64,000 nt of DNA, from the NCBI GenBank assembly GCA_014218235.1, contig CM024757.1, positions 149,123,371-149,187,370 on the forward strand, written 5' to 3'. The stretch is from Colocasia esculenta. Lineage: Eukaryota; Streptophyta; Magnoliopsida; Alismatales; Araceae. Every line of letters starts with the position of its first letter. The first letter of the stretch is position 1. The notes under the pieces are model-generated. The model saw nothing but the letters and a program-made list of their open reading frames with translations, did no database searches and was not told the origin of the DNA. Below are positions 43,160 through 53,264 of the stretch, piece after piece. Both the position numbers and the translations under genes were made by a program.

Positions 43160-43865
43160 TACATAACTTGATCCCTTTATAGTGGACTTTTGTGCATTTT
43201 GTTCATCCAATATGTACTTGAATGGTTTGGCAATTTTGTTTCTGCATCCACAACACTTAAAGGAAAAAAGATAGTGTAGATCTGTCTTTAGCCCCTTGCC
43301 TGAAAGATATACCTTTCGTGCGATTGGTCAAGGGGCTAAATCTAATTAAAGATAGGAACACAAATAAAATACTGAAGGGAAATATGTACATGCACTTTTT
43401 GATTGATTGTTTTTTTGAATAAGAAAATAAGGAAACGTGTTAATTTATGTACATGATACAAATAATTTTTTTTTTTGGTTTTGATTTTTTGATTTTTTTT
43501 ATTGATTTTTTTGTTTTGTTTTGTTTTTATTTTTCCTTAACTACTTTTTTTTTATAGATTTTCATCATTTGACTCTAAGACACATATTCACACAAGTCAA
43601 GGTATAGGGTCTTCATAATCCACCTAATCACAGAGGCTATGAGCAAGGAGGATTGTGCATGATATCTTTGACATTGTAGACTACCCCTAGATTTCTTGAT
43701 ATTTTCTACCATGGAATGTCTTAAAAGGTCAAATTGCCCCTAGAGGAGAAACTAGAAGAAGTAAATAGGAAGTCATGTGAGGATTCAGTTCAAACCACTT
43801 TTTGTTTCCAAACCAACATCTCACATTGAAAGACTTGGTCTTCAATTATTTTCAGGGGTACTTTT
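43160..43865. other. Non-coding DNA between convergent PMD and Tat pol genes
   Basis: Belongs to the Tat host element, between the 3' end of the + strand PMD gene and the 3' end of the minus-strand pol (continuing at 60342). Holds a perfect 12-bp inverted repeat (43287-43340) and a long T-rich run (43465-43556). No gene is seen. Confidence 0.5.
43287..43340. repeat. Inverted repeat / hairpin between convergent genes
   Basis: Arms TTTAGCCCCTTG (43287-43298) and CAAGGGGCTAAA (43329-43340) are perfect complements. A second short stem (GAAAG / CTTTC) lies in the loop. The position between two converging transcription units fits a role in 3'-end formation or a foldback remnant; function is unknown. 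Confidence 0.7.
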
Positions 43866-45543
43866 TGTCATGCTCCAAATTTAGCAGTGGAAATAATATC
43901 GAGAGCGTGAACATACGAGTATGATTATCACAGTCAAGTAATTCAAAGAGACATCTAAGATACCAAAATATTTAAGACAATAATAATGCCAACCAAATAA
44001 TTCTTTTATATCATTTCCATCAAATCTAACTTAAAAACCTTACATAATCAGAGCCAATAGTAGGGCCCACTATTGTCATTCTAGTACATCTGACTCGATA
44101 AAAAGTAAAACTATCTATTACAGACTCTTCTAACTCTAGTCATCTTGGCTGACATGACAGGTACACTCGAGGAGCTCATCACTCTTCCCCGGTCCCATCA
44201 TTCTCTAACACTTCATAGTCATCACTGAAAAGATTAAGGAAAATGGGTGTGAGCACACTAGTGCCCAGTAGGATTTACATCTCATGGTGCGGGCATGCTT
44301 TATGTAGTTAACATGTTAACAGTGGCAATACTATCATGCAATGCTAATGACAATAATGATAGTGACAAATCCAAGCTATAACATGTACGAGTATGATAGT
44401 TCTCATGTAGGACGAAACGATTATCAATAAGATAGATGATAGAATGATCACTTGACATGTAGAGGAAATTCAATAGCATATAGCATGTAAAATAGATTTC
44501 TAAAGTTGAATTCCATAGAATTCCAATGGACAATGACATATAGGATTCAATAATGATGACATGTACAATAGATTTGACCATTTTACATATTACAGTCAAT
44601 CAATCAATCAATCATTCAATAACAATGTGGAAATTACCCAAATCAATCCTGCTTTCAATTAGGTTATTGCCAGACACCTCAATGATCATATACTCTCGCG
44701 ATTTATAAGTATTTGGGTGTTCCTCCCAGGACCAAACTGGGCCCTATTTGTACAGGCACAGTTATGAAACGAAGTTCTAATACTTTCTGGTAATTTCATT
44801 CATTCATTTATGACCAACATGATTTCCAAGCAATGGACAATGATGAACTAAGATCATGTCAATGATGATGGAGAACAATGCAAGGGAACATGATCCAGAT
44901 TAATTTCGGCAGCATAACGGCTTACTCTCATTAGTTCAATCTTTACATTAATGGCTTGTTTCAATGTTATCAAATCACTCTCATGATAAGAAGATAAGAA
45001 GGGAAGTACATTCTATCTTCCGGGTACTTCATTGGTACAAGCAACTCGGTCTCCATGAGGGAATCCATAAAGTACGGAGATTTACGGAGGTGTTAGAGAA
45101 AAGATCACTAGTTTGTCGATACGGAATGACCGACAGAGAGTTTTCAATTCCCCAAGAAATGGCTGCCTATATGTGCAATGTGATGTGTAGAGCGTGTCTC
45201 AATCCACAATCCATCAGTTTAAAATAAGATGGAAAGCTTATAACAAAGATGCATGACGTGTATGCAATTCGATCTATCTCATGGTTGCAGTACTTTTAAC
45301 ATTTATCACATTTCAATTATGGACAGGTCAGATTATGAACACAACATATATCAAACACATGATCACATGGTAGTTGACATCAATCAATCATTATACTTAA
45401 AATAGATATTCAAATTCTTATGATTTCATGCAGGTTGATCACTTTTAGGCCATTGCATAACTATATGACATGATATGACATAAGGACATACATAGGATAG
45501 ATTGAACAACTGCTTAAAACAGTCTGGGGTTGGCCTTGAAATC

Positions 45544-46052
45544 ACGACGGACACAGTCGTCGCACTTCAAAGGGCCATACAAAGACAAAACACAGTTCTG
45601 TAATAAGTACATAAATCGCGACGTACCTACCCATCGGATTCCAATCGCGACGGGTCATGTGGTCGCCTTTTACAACGGGAATCGATTGTCGGATCGATTA
45701 TGCTGAAAGAATCACGACGGTCCTATCTGTCGCATTCACAACGCGACAGGCCGACATGTCGCAACGATTTCTAAATCGTGACAGTCACCACTGTCACGTT
45801 TATACCGCTACTCTATGAATCGCGATGGGTCGACCCGTCGCATTTAGGAGATAGTTTTAAAAACTGAATATAAAAATAACAAAATCTTTGGGCGGGAAAA
45901 CAAATCAAATCGTGACGTCCTATGTTGTCGCGTTCACGACAGGCACTGAAAACCATGCAACACACAGTTTCATGCACTGTGGTTGACCGGTCAGACATCA
46001 AAATGCGACGGAACGATCTGTCACCTTTTACTGAATCACGACGTACCAATAC
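45544..46052. repeat. Array of ~20-bp palindromes, GCGACGG-N6-CTGTCGC type
   Basis: About ten imperfect palindromes, often preceded by AATC and followed by ATTC or GTTC. Examples: GCGATGGGTCGACCCGTCGC near 45823, GCGACAGGCCGACATGTCGC near 45752, GTGACAGTCACCACTGTCAC near 45778, ACGACGGTCCTATCTGTCGC near 45715. The last one is split in its central spacer by the Sirevirus insertion at 46052/59368, and one more copy lies at 59394-59415. Confidence 0.8.
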
Positions 46053-46276
46053 TGTTGGGTTGAATGCAAATTCATATCATTTCCCTCCTATTTTGATGAT
46101 GACAAGAAGTGTTCTTAAAGCAATTTAATTGAAACATGTCAAAAACATCATACCTGAAATTCATGTTCAAAAAGTATTTTTCAAACCACATTTATCATTT
46201 ATGGTCATGACAAATCATTTAACTAATGATATATGTGTTCATTTTTCAGGTACAAACATTTTTATGCAAAAGATGA

Positions 46277-46667
46277 GTCGACACACCCATCAATGGTGTC
46301 GACACATCAACACAGATTCAAAGGCAAAATGTGTAAAAATGTTGAGACTGTGTCGACACATGTCAAGAGTGTGTCGACACGAGTGGCAGTTTTTCAGAAA
46401 TCAAGCCTACCCAGGTCGACACACTCTCAGAGCAGGTCGACACTAGATCCCGTTTCCAGAACAGCCAGTTTGAAGAATTGGGTCAGCAGGTCGACACACT
46501 CTCAGAGCAGGTCGACACTAGACCCAGTTCCCAGAACAGCCAGTTTGCAGATTTGGGACAGCAGGTCGACACACTCAAGAGCAGGTCGACACGGGACCCT
46601 CTTCCCAGAACAGCCTTCTACATATTCTGGACAGTGTGTCGACACTACCACCAGGGCAGGTCGACAC
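46277..46667. promoter_or_regulatory. GTCGACAC array in Sirevirus U3
   Basis: Twelve copies of the eight-base motif, each around the palindrome GTCGAC, mostly as CAGGTCGACAC or TGTGTCGACAC. The last copy is about 120 bp upstream of the TATA box. Dense short palindromes are known from Sirevirus LTRs in other plants; the protein that reads them is not known to me. Confidence 0.85.
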
Positions 46668-46787
46668 ACTACGGAAACTTTTCATCCTAAAAGTTGATGG
46701 CTGCCACGTGTCCTTCTAGGGCGATCAGAATCATCCTAGGAATGCATGCCCTTGTACCCCAAAAGGGTATCTTTGGAATCCTAAGGA

Positions 46788-46793
46788 TATAAA
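46788..46793 (+). promoter_or_regulatory. TATA box of the Sirevirus LTR
   Basis: TATAAA in GGATATAAAGTG, conserved at 58362-58367 in the 3' LTR. The motif array lies upstream, as expected for a U3 enhancer region. Confidence 0.65.
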
Positions 46794-47791
46794 GTGTCTT
46801 TTCGCCAGCCTTCACAAGTGAGAAGGACCCAACTCTCTCAGAGCCTCCAAGAAGCTCCTGGCGGCCAAGAAGAGCTCGTGTCTCCTTCCCCTGCTCTCCT
46901 TCCCAGACCAATTCCCACCAATTCAAGGTGTGGGAATTGGAATTTGATTCCTGAAGACTTCTCTGAAGCATTCCAAGGAGGCAGATCCTGTAGAAGACTT
47001 CTTGGGTGAAGAATTCGAGGAAGATCCAATTCTCAGATTGCAGAGCATCGACTTGGACTTCAAGCTTCACAAGTTCCTTCCCAATTCAAGCTTCTACAAG
47101 GGAGTACACTGAAGAACGAAGCATTTCAATTCAATTTACCTTTTCTTCTGTTCTTCTGAGATATCTTTTGAGATTATGCAAGTGCTTCTGCATAACTCTC
47201 TTTAGAGTTCTCAAACTTCGACTAGATCTGTTGCTAGAGGATCTTAGTCTTAAGTTGGTGTCTAGCAGTTTCAGTGTGAGCATTGTGCTCAGGGTGTTGT
47301 GAGCCGTCGAGCTCAGTTTGAGTTGTAAGCTCAGGGTTGGTTTGAGCAGTCTTGCTCTGTGTTTCTAGAGTAGTCTTGCTCTAGAGGTTGTGTGAGTTGT
47401 ATGCTCTGAAGTGTTGGAGTTGTTAGGCTCCTTTGGGTGTGTAGCCCAGTTGTGTTAGTGAAGCCTCACGGGTTGTGAGGGGTGGATGTAGGAATCACTT
47501 GGGTGATTTCCGAACCACCTAAAAATCCTTGTGCATTTGTCTTCTGTGGTTTGATTGATTCATCCGCTAGATGCTTGCATAGGATTCGTTTTTAATTCAC
47601 TTAATCAACTTGCTTCACATCTAAGTTTTTCAACTCACTCAAATCTAATCAGATCTGTAGTTTTTCACTGATAACATTGCCTCTGATTCTAAATAGTTTT
47701 CAAATTGCTTAAGCTTCCGCAAAAGTGGCTAAGATCTATTCATCCCCCCCCCTTCTAGATCTTTTCCACACATTCATTTCGATCCTTCAAT

Positions 47792-47803
47792 TGGTATCAG
47801 AGC
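47792..47803 (+). promoter_or_regulatory. Primer-binding site (initiator tRNA-Met)
   Basis: TGGTATCAGAGC, two bases after the 5' LTR end at 47789; matches the 3' end of initiator tRNA-Met. Confidence 0.95.
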
Positions 47804-47924
47804 GGGTTTACATCGATCTGATTTGAACTGAGCAGTTTTTGTTTCTGAGTATTGAGTGTTTGATTGTTTGCTTGTTTGTTTGCTTGGTTGTTTAACTCTT
47901 TCTCTGTGCATTTACTTAAGTGTC

Positions 47925-48911
47925 ATGGACTCAAAGGGTTTCATAGCTGAGGGCCATTCCATAAATAGGCCACCATTCTTTAATGGTTTGGACTATTCTT
48001 ATTGGAAAAACAGAATGCAAGTATTTCTGAGGGCCCAGAACTATGAGATCTGGAAAGTAGTTGAGGTGGGTCCCTATGAGAACCAGGGAGAAGAAGATAC
48101 CTGGACAAGGGAACAGATAAGGAAAGCTACACTGAATTATAGTGCCATGAACATGATTCAGTGTGCTGTCCATCCCAAGGAGTATTCGAGAATCTCTATG
48201 TGCAAATCTGCCAAAGAGATGTGGGATAAACTCGAATTACTCTATGAGGGAACATCTCAGGTCAAGGAGACCAAGGCAAATATTTTAGTTTCAGAATATG
48301 AACTTTTCATGATGAAATCTAATGAATCTATTTCTGAAATGTTTGCCAGATTCATGGTGATAGTCAATGGACTCAAGGCTTTGGGTAAGGAGTATACTGA
48401 TGCAGACTTGGTAAGAAAAATTTTGCGTTCACTTTCTTCAGTTTGGCATACCAAGGCCACTGTTATTGAAGATTCAAAAGATTTGTCCAAAATTTCTTTG
48501 GATGAATTGATTGGATCTTTAATGACATATGAAATAAACTTAAAAAGAAATGAAGAACACATCATTAAGACCAAGCCTATGGCACTCAAAGCCTCTTCAA
48601 GCAACAAAGATAAAAATCAGGATAAAACAAGTTCTGAAGAATCTGAGTCGAATGAGGATGAGATTGCCCTCATGACCAGACAATTCAGGAAATTTTTGAA
48701 ATATAGGAAAGGGAAAATGACTGGGAAAAAGAAATTTCCCTCAGGTAAGAAGAATATTTCCTCTTCCAATTTCAATAAGAATCATAAACCTGATGAGAAT
48801 GTTATCTGTTACAGGTGCAACAAGCCAGGACACATGAAGGGAGAGTGTCCTGAGAACAAAAGGAAAAGCACAAGAGATTCCAGAAATATAAGAAGCCAAA
48901 GGCCATGGTAG
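47925..48911 (+). CDS. gag: Sirevirus gag, N-terminal part
   Basis: Forms the particle and binds RNA. Start chosen at ATG 47925 (MDSKGFIAEGHSINRPPFF); the open frame upstream is leader. A copia gag core of the UBN2 type follows (YSYWKNRMQVFLRAQ, EMWDKLELLYEGTSQVKETK, ISEMFARFMVIVNGLKALGK). An acidic Ser-rich linker precedes an intact CCHC knuckle (CYRCNKPGHMKGECP). The frame ends shortly after because a run at 48864-48867 appears one A short; the natural continuation (FQKYKKPKAMVATWSDEDTS) is in the next frame. Confidence 0.92.
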   Translation: MDSKGFIAEGHSINRPPFFNGLDYSYWKNRMQVFLRAQNYEIWKVVEVGPYENQGEEDTWTREQIRKATLNYSAMNMIQCAVHPKEYSRISMCKSAKEMWDKLELLYEGTSQVKETKANILVSEYELFMMKSNESISEMFARFMVIVNGLKALGKEYTDADLVRKILRSLSSVWHTKATVIEDSKDLSKISLDELIGSLMTYEINLKRNEEHIIKTKPMALKASSSNKDKNQDKTSSEESESNEDEIALMTRQFRKFLKYRKGKMTGKKKFPSGKKNISSSNFNKNHKPDENVICYRCNKPGHMKGECPENKRKSTRDSRNIRSQRPW

Positions 48912-50122
48912 CCACTTGGTCTGATGAAGACACAAGTGAGGAAGAAGAAGAGAAGAAGTCCTCAAGCTCAGAGAGTGAGGAAGTTTGCTTCATGGCCAAC
49001 AGCACAGATGGAAAGGTAAATACTTCCTTTGAAGATTATAGTGTTGAAGATTGGCAGGATGTGTATGCAGAATTAGTTGAAAGATATTCTGAAATGAGAA
49101 AAGAAAATAAACACATCAAAAAGAAAATTGAAAATCTCTACCATAATCAATCTTCAAACAATAGAATCTGTGAACTGGAATCTGAAGTAACAGACTTGCT
49201 TGAAGAAAAAGAGAATCTCCTAAACCTAATTGATGAACTGAAACTTGCCTCTCAAAAGGCCTCCCAAGAATTCAGAAACTTAAATGAAAAGCTGGAAATT
49301 GAAAAACAAGAAAAACAACAGAAAATTGAAGAAATTGAAGTTCTTAAAAACCAGCTAAAGGAAAGGGAGGAGGTTATCCAAACCTTCACAAAAGGCCAAG
49401 ATAACCTAGAGGCATTGCTAGGATCCAACATGACAACCACATCTCATGGATTAGGATTCAACAAGAAGAAACCCCAAAAAGACAAATCTGGTGAGAAAAA
49501 GGGAAAAGCACCACTAATTAATTTTGTCAAGGGTCCTAATCTGGAAAACACTGAAATTCAACAAACAGCAAACAAAACCCCAAACAAAACTCAAAACAAA
49601 TCAAAAACCCAAAAACAAAAGAAGACTATCAGGTCGACACAGTCCCCTGACAGGTCGACCTGCTCAACACCAAAAACCAAAAACAACTCAACCAAAAATT
49701 CAAATAAAAATCTGAAAAATAAGAAAAAGGGAAAAGAAATAATCCATGAAAAACCTTGGACCTCCAAGACAACACTTCAAGAAGATTGGATTAATCCTTG
49801 GAACCAATGGTATGAAAATCCCTGTTGGTATTATCCTCAATACTCTTATCCAAATTTCTGGATGTACCAACACAATCCATGGATTCCACCTCCTCCTCTG
49901 AACTCAAATTTTCAAATGAAAAACTCTCCTCCAACCAAAAACAAAGATCTTGGTGCTTTCATTCCTAAAAGAAAGAACAAACAGAAAAAGGCTGAAAACA
50001 CCAAAGTAACAAAACAAAAATCTAAAACAAATCAAATTTGGGTGAGAAAGGATTTGATATCTGTGCTAAATCATACTGATGGTCCCAACTCTGTTTGGGT
50101 ACCAAAATCTTCTCTCCATTGA
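48905..50122 (+). CDS. gag: Sirevirus gag, C-terminal coiled-coil extension
   Basis: Continues gag after the frameshift; its ATG is not a true start. An acidic Ser/Glu patch is followed by a long coiled coil (about residues 55-175, Leu/Glu/Lys heptads). Then comes a basic Lys/Asn-rich tail, a Trp/Tyr/Pro-rich block (WYYPQYSYPNFWMYQ) and the junction VWVPKSS. Long coiled-coil Gag is a Sirevirus trait. The motif GTCGAC occurs twice in the coding DNA (near 49632 and 49654), read as RST. It overlaps pol by 28 bp, pol being in the -1 frame. Confidence 0.9.
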   Translation: MVATWSDEDTSEEEEEKKSSSSESEEVCFMANSTDGKVNTSFEDYSVEDWQDVYAELVERYSEMRKENKHIKKKIENLYHNQSSNNRICELESEVTDLLEEKENLLNLIDELKLASQKASQEFRNLNEKLEIEKQEKQQKIEEIEVLKNQLKEREEVIQTFTKGQDNLEALLGSNMTTTSHGLGFNKKKPQKDKSGEKKGKAPLINFVKGPNLENTEIQQTANKTPNKTQNKSKTQKQKKTIRSTQSPDRSTCSTPKTKNNSTKNSNKNLKNKKKGKEIIHEKPWTSKTTLQEDWINPWNQWYENPCWYYPQYSYPNFWMYQHNPWIPPPPLNSNFQMKNSPPTKNKDLGAFIPKRKNKQKKAENTKVTKQKSKTNQIWVRKDLISVLNHTDGPNSVWVPKSSLH

Positions 50123-51858
50123 TCTTTGTGCAGGAAGGTCGTGCACCCAACACCAATGTTTGGTTTCTTGATAGTGGGTGTTCACGACACATGACTGGAG
50201 ATAGAGCCAAATTTTCCTGTCTAATTGAAAAGGAGGGAGGGTCAGTCACCTTTGGAGGTAAAAATAAAGGAAAGATCATTGGATCTGGTAAGGTTGGTCA
50301 AACTTCTTCAAACTCAGTAGATAATGTTTTGTTAGTTGATGGACTTGATTATAACTTGCTCAGTATTAGCCAACTATGTGACAAAGGTCACAAAGTTGTG
50401 TTTGAATCTGATTTTTGCAAAATAATTGATTCATCAACTGACAAAATCAAATTCTGTGGAAAAAGAGAAAACAATGTTTACATGATCAACCTTAATAAAA
50501 ACTTTTCTGAAAATCTTTGTTTTGTTGCAAATAAAGATGAAATTGCATGGACTTGGCACAAAAGACTTGGCCATGCAAGTTTCAAAACTTTGAATAAGTT
50601 GTTAAGATTGAATCTGGTTAAAGGTCTTCCTGAATCTTTTTCTAGTGTTGAAGGTCAAATTTGTGGGATCTGTGCTAAAGGAAAACAAACTAGGAAATCC
50701 TTTAAAGCCTTCAATGAAGTACTCACATCTAAGCCACTAGAACTTCTTCACATGGACCTCTTTGGGCCAACAAGAGTTCTAAGCCTAAGTGGCAAGAGAT
50801 ATGGGTTTGTAATCATTGATGACTTTACTAGATTTACCTGGGTTATTTTTCTATCCCACAAAAGTGATGCATGCCTTGAATTCAGGAATTTCTGTACCAC
50901 TATCTTAACAACTTATCCATTTAAAATTAAAAACATTTTAACTGATCATGGGGGTGAATTTGATAACACATCCTTTTCTGATCTATGTGCTGAATTGCAA
51001 ATATTTCACAAGTTTTCTTCACCTAGAACTCCAGAACAAAATGGAGTTGTGGAAAGAAAGAATAGAACTCTTGTGGAAATGGCTAGATCCATGCTCTTAG
51101 GGAGTAATCTGCCCAAATCCTTCTGGGCTGAAGCTGTTAACACAGCCAATCACATCCTAAACAGAGCCTTGGTCAGACCAAAGATCAGAAAAACCCCCTA
51201 TGAATTGTTGAAAAACAAAAAGCCAACTGTTGCTTACTTCAAAACTTTTGGGTGCAAGTGTTTTGTACACAATAACAACAAAGAAAACCTTGACAAGTTT
51301 GATGCTAAGAGTCAGGAAGCTATCTTCCTTGGCTATTCAGAAGTGTCAAGGGCTTTCAAAGTGTACATATTGAAAACCAAAACTGTTGAAGAATCACCAC
51401 ATGTTATTTTTGATGAAAATTCCTTTTCCACTAATGATTCTAAATCTTGCAGGGAAAAACAAGACAATGAAGAGGATGACCTCATTGTGGATTCTTCACC
51501 AACCGTTGAGGAGATTAACAACATTGAAGAGAACCTGAACAACAACTCACCATCTTCAAGTGGTTCAGGTAATATTGCTCCAGAAGAGGGCACTTCTCAA
51601 CAGGTAATTTCTGAACCTCGTTTTCTAAGAGATCACCCATTAGACAGTGTAGTTGGCAACTTAAATGATAGAGTTAGGACCAGATCATCCTTCTTGCAAA
51701 ACATTGAAGAAGACTCACTAGCTCTAATTTCCCAAATTGAACCCAAGTCAATTGATGAAGCCTTATCCAGTTCTGATTGGATTAATGCTATGCATGATGA
51801 ACTTCATCAATTTGAAAGAAATCAAGTGTGGGAATTAGACCTAGTGACCAAACTGTGA
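50095..51858 (+). CDS. pol: Sirevirus protease and integrase
   Basis: In the -1 frame relative to gag. Protease site FLDSGCSRHMTGD near 50164. Pre-integrase HHCC region (WHKRLGHASFKTLNKLLR ... CGICAKGKQTRKSF). Integrase core with LHMDLFGP (Asp), LTDHGGEFDN (Asp) and TPEQNGVVERKNRTL (Glu). Then the C-terminal domain and an acidic linker leading to SIDEALSSSDWINAMHDEL, the start of RT. The frame ends at TGA 51856-51858 because a few bases are missing in the conserved VWELVPRP stretch (about 51835). Confidence 0.93.
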   Translation: MGTKIFSPLIFVQEGRAPNTNVWFLDSGCSRHMTGDRAKFSCLIEKEGGSVTFGGKNKGKIIGSGKVGQTSSNSVDNVLLVDGLDYNLLSISQLCDKGHKVVFESDFCKIIDSSTDKIKFCGKRENNVYMINLNKNFSENLCFVANKDEIAWTWHKRLGHASFKTLNKLLRLNLVKGLPESFSSVEGQICGICAKGKQTRKSFKAFNEVLTSKPLELLHMDLFGPTRVLSLSGKRYGFVIIDDFTRFTWVIFLSHKSDACLEFRNFCTTILTTYPFKIKNILTDHGGEFDNTSFSDLCAELQIFHKFSSPRTPEQNGVVERKNRTLVEMARSMLLGSNLPKSFWAEAVNTANHILNRALVRPKIRKTPYELLKNKKPTVAYFKTFGCKCFVHNNNKENLDKFDAKSQEAIFLGYSEVSRAFKVYILKTKTVEESPHVIFDENSFSTNDSKSCREKQDNEEDDLIVDSSPTVEEINNIEENLNNNSPSSSGSGNIAPEEGTSQQVISEPRFLRDHPLDSVVGNLNDRVRTRSSFLQNIEEDSLALISQIEPKSIDEALSSSDWINAMHDELHQFERNQVWELDLVTKL

Positions 51859-53264
51859 TTGGCACTAGATGGGTTTTCAGAAATAAATTGAATGAAGCTG
51901 GTCAAGTAATAAGAAACAAAGCTAGGCTAGTTGCAAAGGGGTATAACCAAGAATTTGGAATTGACTTTGAAGAATCTTATGCCCCTGTAGCTAGACTAGA
52001 AGCTGTGAGAATTTTCCTTGCTTTTGCATCCTCCATGAAATTCAAAGTCTTTCAAATGGATGTCAAAAGTGCATTTCTAAATGGATATATAAAGGAAAAT
52101 GTTTTTGTTGAACAACCTCCTGGATTTGAAAATGAAAAATATCCTAACCATGTTTTCAAGCTTAATAAGGCACTCTATGGTCTTAAACAAGCTCCAAGAG
52201 CTTGGTATGATCGTTTGAGTTCCTTTTTACTTGAGAAAGGATATTCCAGAGGTAATGTTGATCAAACATTGTTCACAAAAATAGTAAAAAATCAAATAAT
52301 TGTTGTCCAAATTTATGTTGATGACATAATATTTGGATCAACTAATAAAGGCCTTTGCACTGAATTTTCAAATCAAATGAAGAATGAATTTGAAATGAGC
52401 TTAATGGGAGATTTAACATTCTTTTTGGGATTGCAGGTGAACCAAACAACTGAAGGAATCTTCATTAGTCAAACCAAATATGTCAAGGAGCTACTGAAAA
52501 GGTTTGACTTTCAGAACCTTAAACACTCAAGCACACCCATTGCAATAAATGCTAAGCTAGAAGAAGACCCATCTGGTAAGTCAGTTGATCCAAAGACCTA
52601 CAGAGGTATGATTGGCTCTCTGCTCTACCTTACTACTTCTAGACCTGATATTCAGTTTTGTGTGTGCTTATGTGCTAGATTCCAATCTAATCCTAAAGAA
52701 AGTCATATGCTTGCTGTGAAAAGAATTTTTAAATATCTTGTTGGAACATGTGACTTAGGAATTTGGTATCCTGCTGGTTGCAAGTTAGAATTGTTTGCCT
52801 ATTGTGATGCTGATTATGCTGGGTGCAAGTTAGATAGAAAAAGCACAAGTGGCTTGTGTGTATTTCTAGGTGGGTGCCTTATTTCTTGGGCTTCTAAGAA
52901 GCAACATTCAGTTGCTCTGTCAACAGCAGAGGCTGAGTATGTTGCTGCAGGTAGATGTGGAACTCAGATCCTCTGGGTGAAACATCAACTTCTTGATTAC
53001 AACCAAGATTTAGGGTGTGTACCCATCCTATGTGATAACACTAGTGCCATAAATTTGTCTAAAAACCCCATTCAGCACTCCAGAACAAAACACATTGAAA
53101 TTAGGCATCATTTCTTGAGAGATGAGGTTGCAAAGAAATCTTTTGAACTCCATTTTATTGAAACTGAAAAACAAATTGCAGACATATTCACTAAACCCCT
53201 TCCTGAAAACAGATTTTCATCATTAAGGAGAGAACTTGGTCTTTGTAAATGTCCACCTTCTTGA
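51828..53264 (+). CDS. pol: Sirevirus reverse transcriptase and RNase H
   Basis: Intact after the break: TRWVFRNKLNEAGQVIRNKA, RLVAKGYNQEFGIDFEESYA, FQMDVKSAFLNGYI (catalytic Asp), ALYGLKQAPRAWYDRL, catalytic YVDDIIFGS near 52314, MSLMGDLTFFLGLQV. RNase H: YCDADYAGCKLDRKSTSG, SWASKKQHSVALSTAEAEY, LCDNTSAINLSKNPIQHSRT, ADIFTKPL. Ends naturally at 53264. The reported start lies inside pol; it is not a separate gene. Confidence 0.95.
   Translation: MGIRPSDQTVIGTRWVFRNKLNEAGQVIRNKARLVAKGYNQEFGIDFEESYAPVARLEAVRIFLAFASSMKFKVFQMDVKSAFLNGYIKENVFVEQPPGFENEKYPNHVFKLNKALYGLKQAPRAWYDRLSSFLLEKGYSRGNVDQTLFTKIVKNQIIVVQIYVDDIIFGSTNKGLCTEFSNQMKNEFEMSLMGDLTFFLGLQVNQTTEGIFISQTKYVKELLKRFDFQNLKHSSTPIAINAKLEEDPSGKSVDPKTYRGMIGSLLYLTTSRPDIQFCVCLCARFQSNPKESHMLAVKRIFKYLVGTCDLGIWYPAGCKLELFAYCDADYAGCKLDRKSTSGLCVFLGGCLISWASKKQHSVALSTAEAEYVAAGRCGTQILWVKHQLLDYNQDLGCVPILCDNTSAINLSKNPIQHSRTKHIEIRHHFLRDEVAKKSFELHFIETEKQIADIFTKPLPENRFSSLRRELGLCKCPPS

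Larger units (their letters stand above)
46053..47789 (+). repeat. 5' LTR of the Sirevirus
   Basis: Holds 12 copies of GTCGACAC at 46277-46667, upstream of a TATAAA at 46788. Part of this is a 75-bp tandem repeat (46412-46486, 46487-46561, 46562 to about 46632). The two frames across it (46129-46446, 46233-46697) are repeated in the 3' LTR and are not genes. Ends CATTCATTTCGATCCTTCA. Confidence 0.96.

Noticed and set aside
46129..46697. Two overlapping open frames of 105 and 154 codons, repeated in both Sirevirus LTRs
   Set aside because: They translate the GTCGACAC/75-bp repeat, whose period is divisible by three; identical because LTRs are identical. No domain, and they lie upstream of the TATA box.
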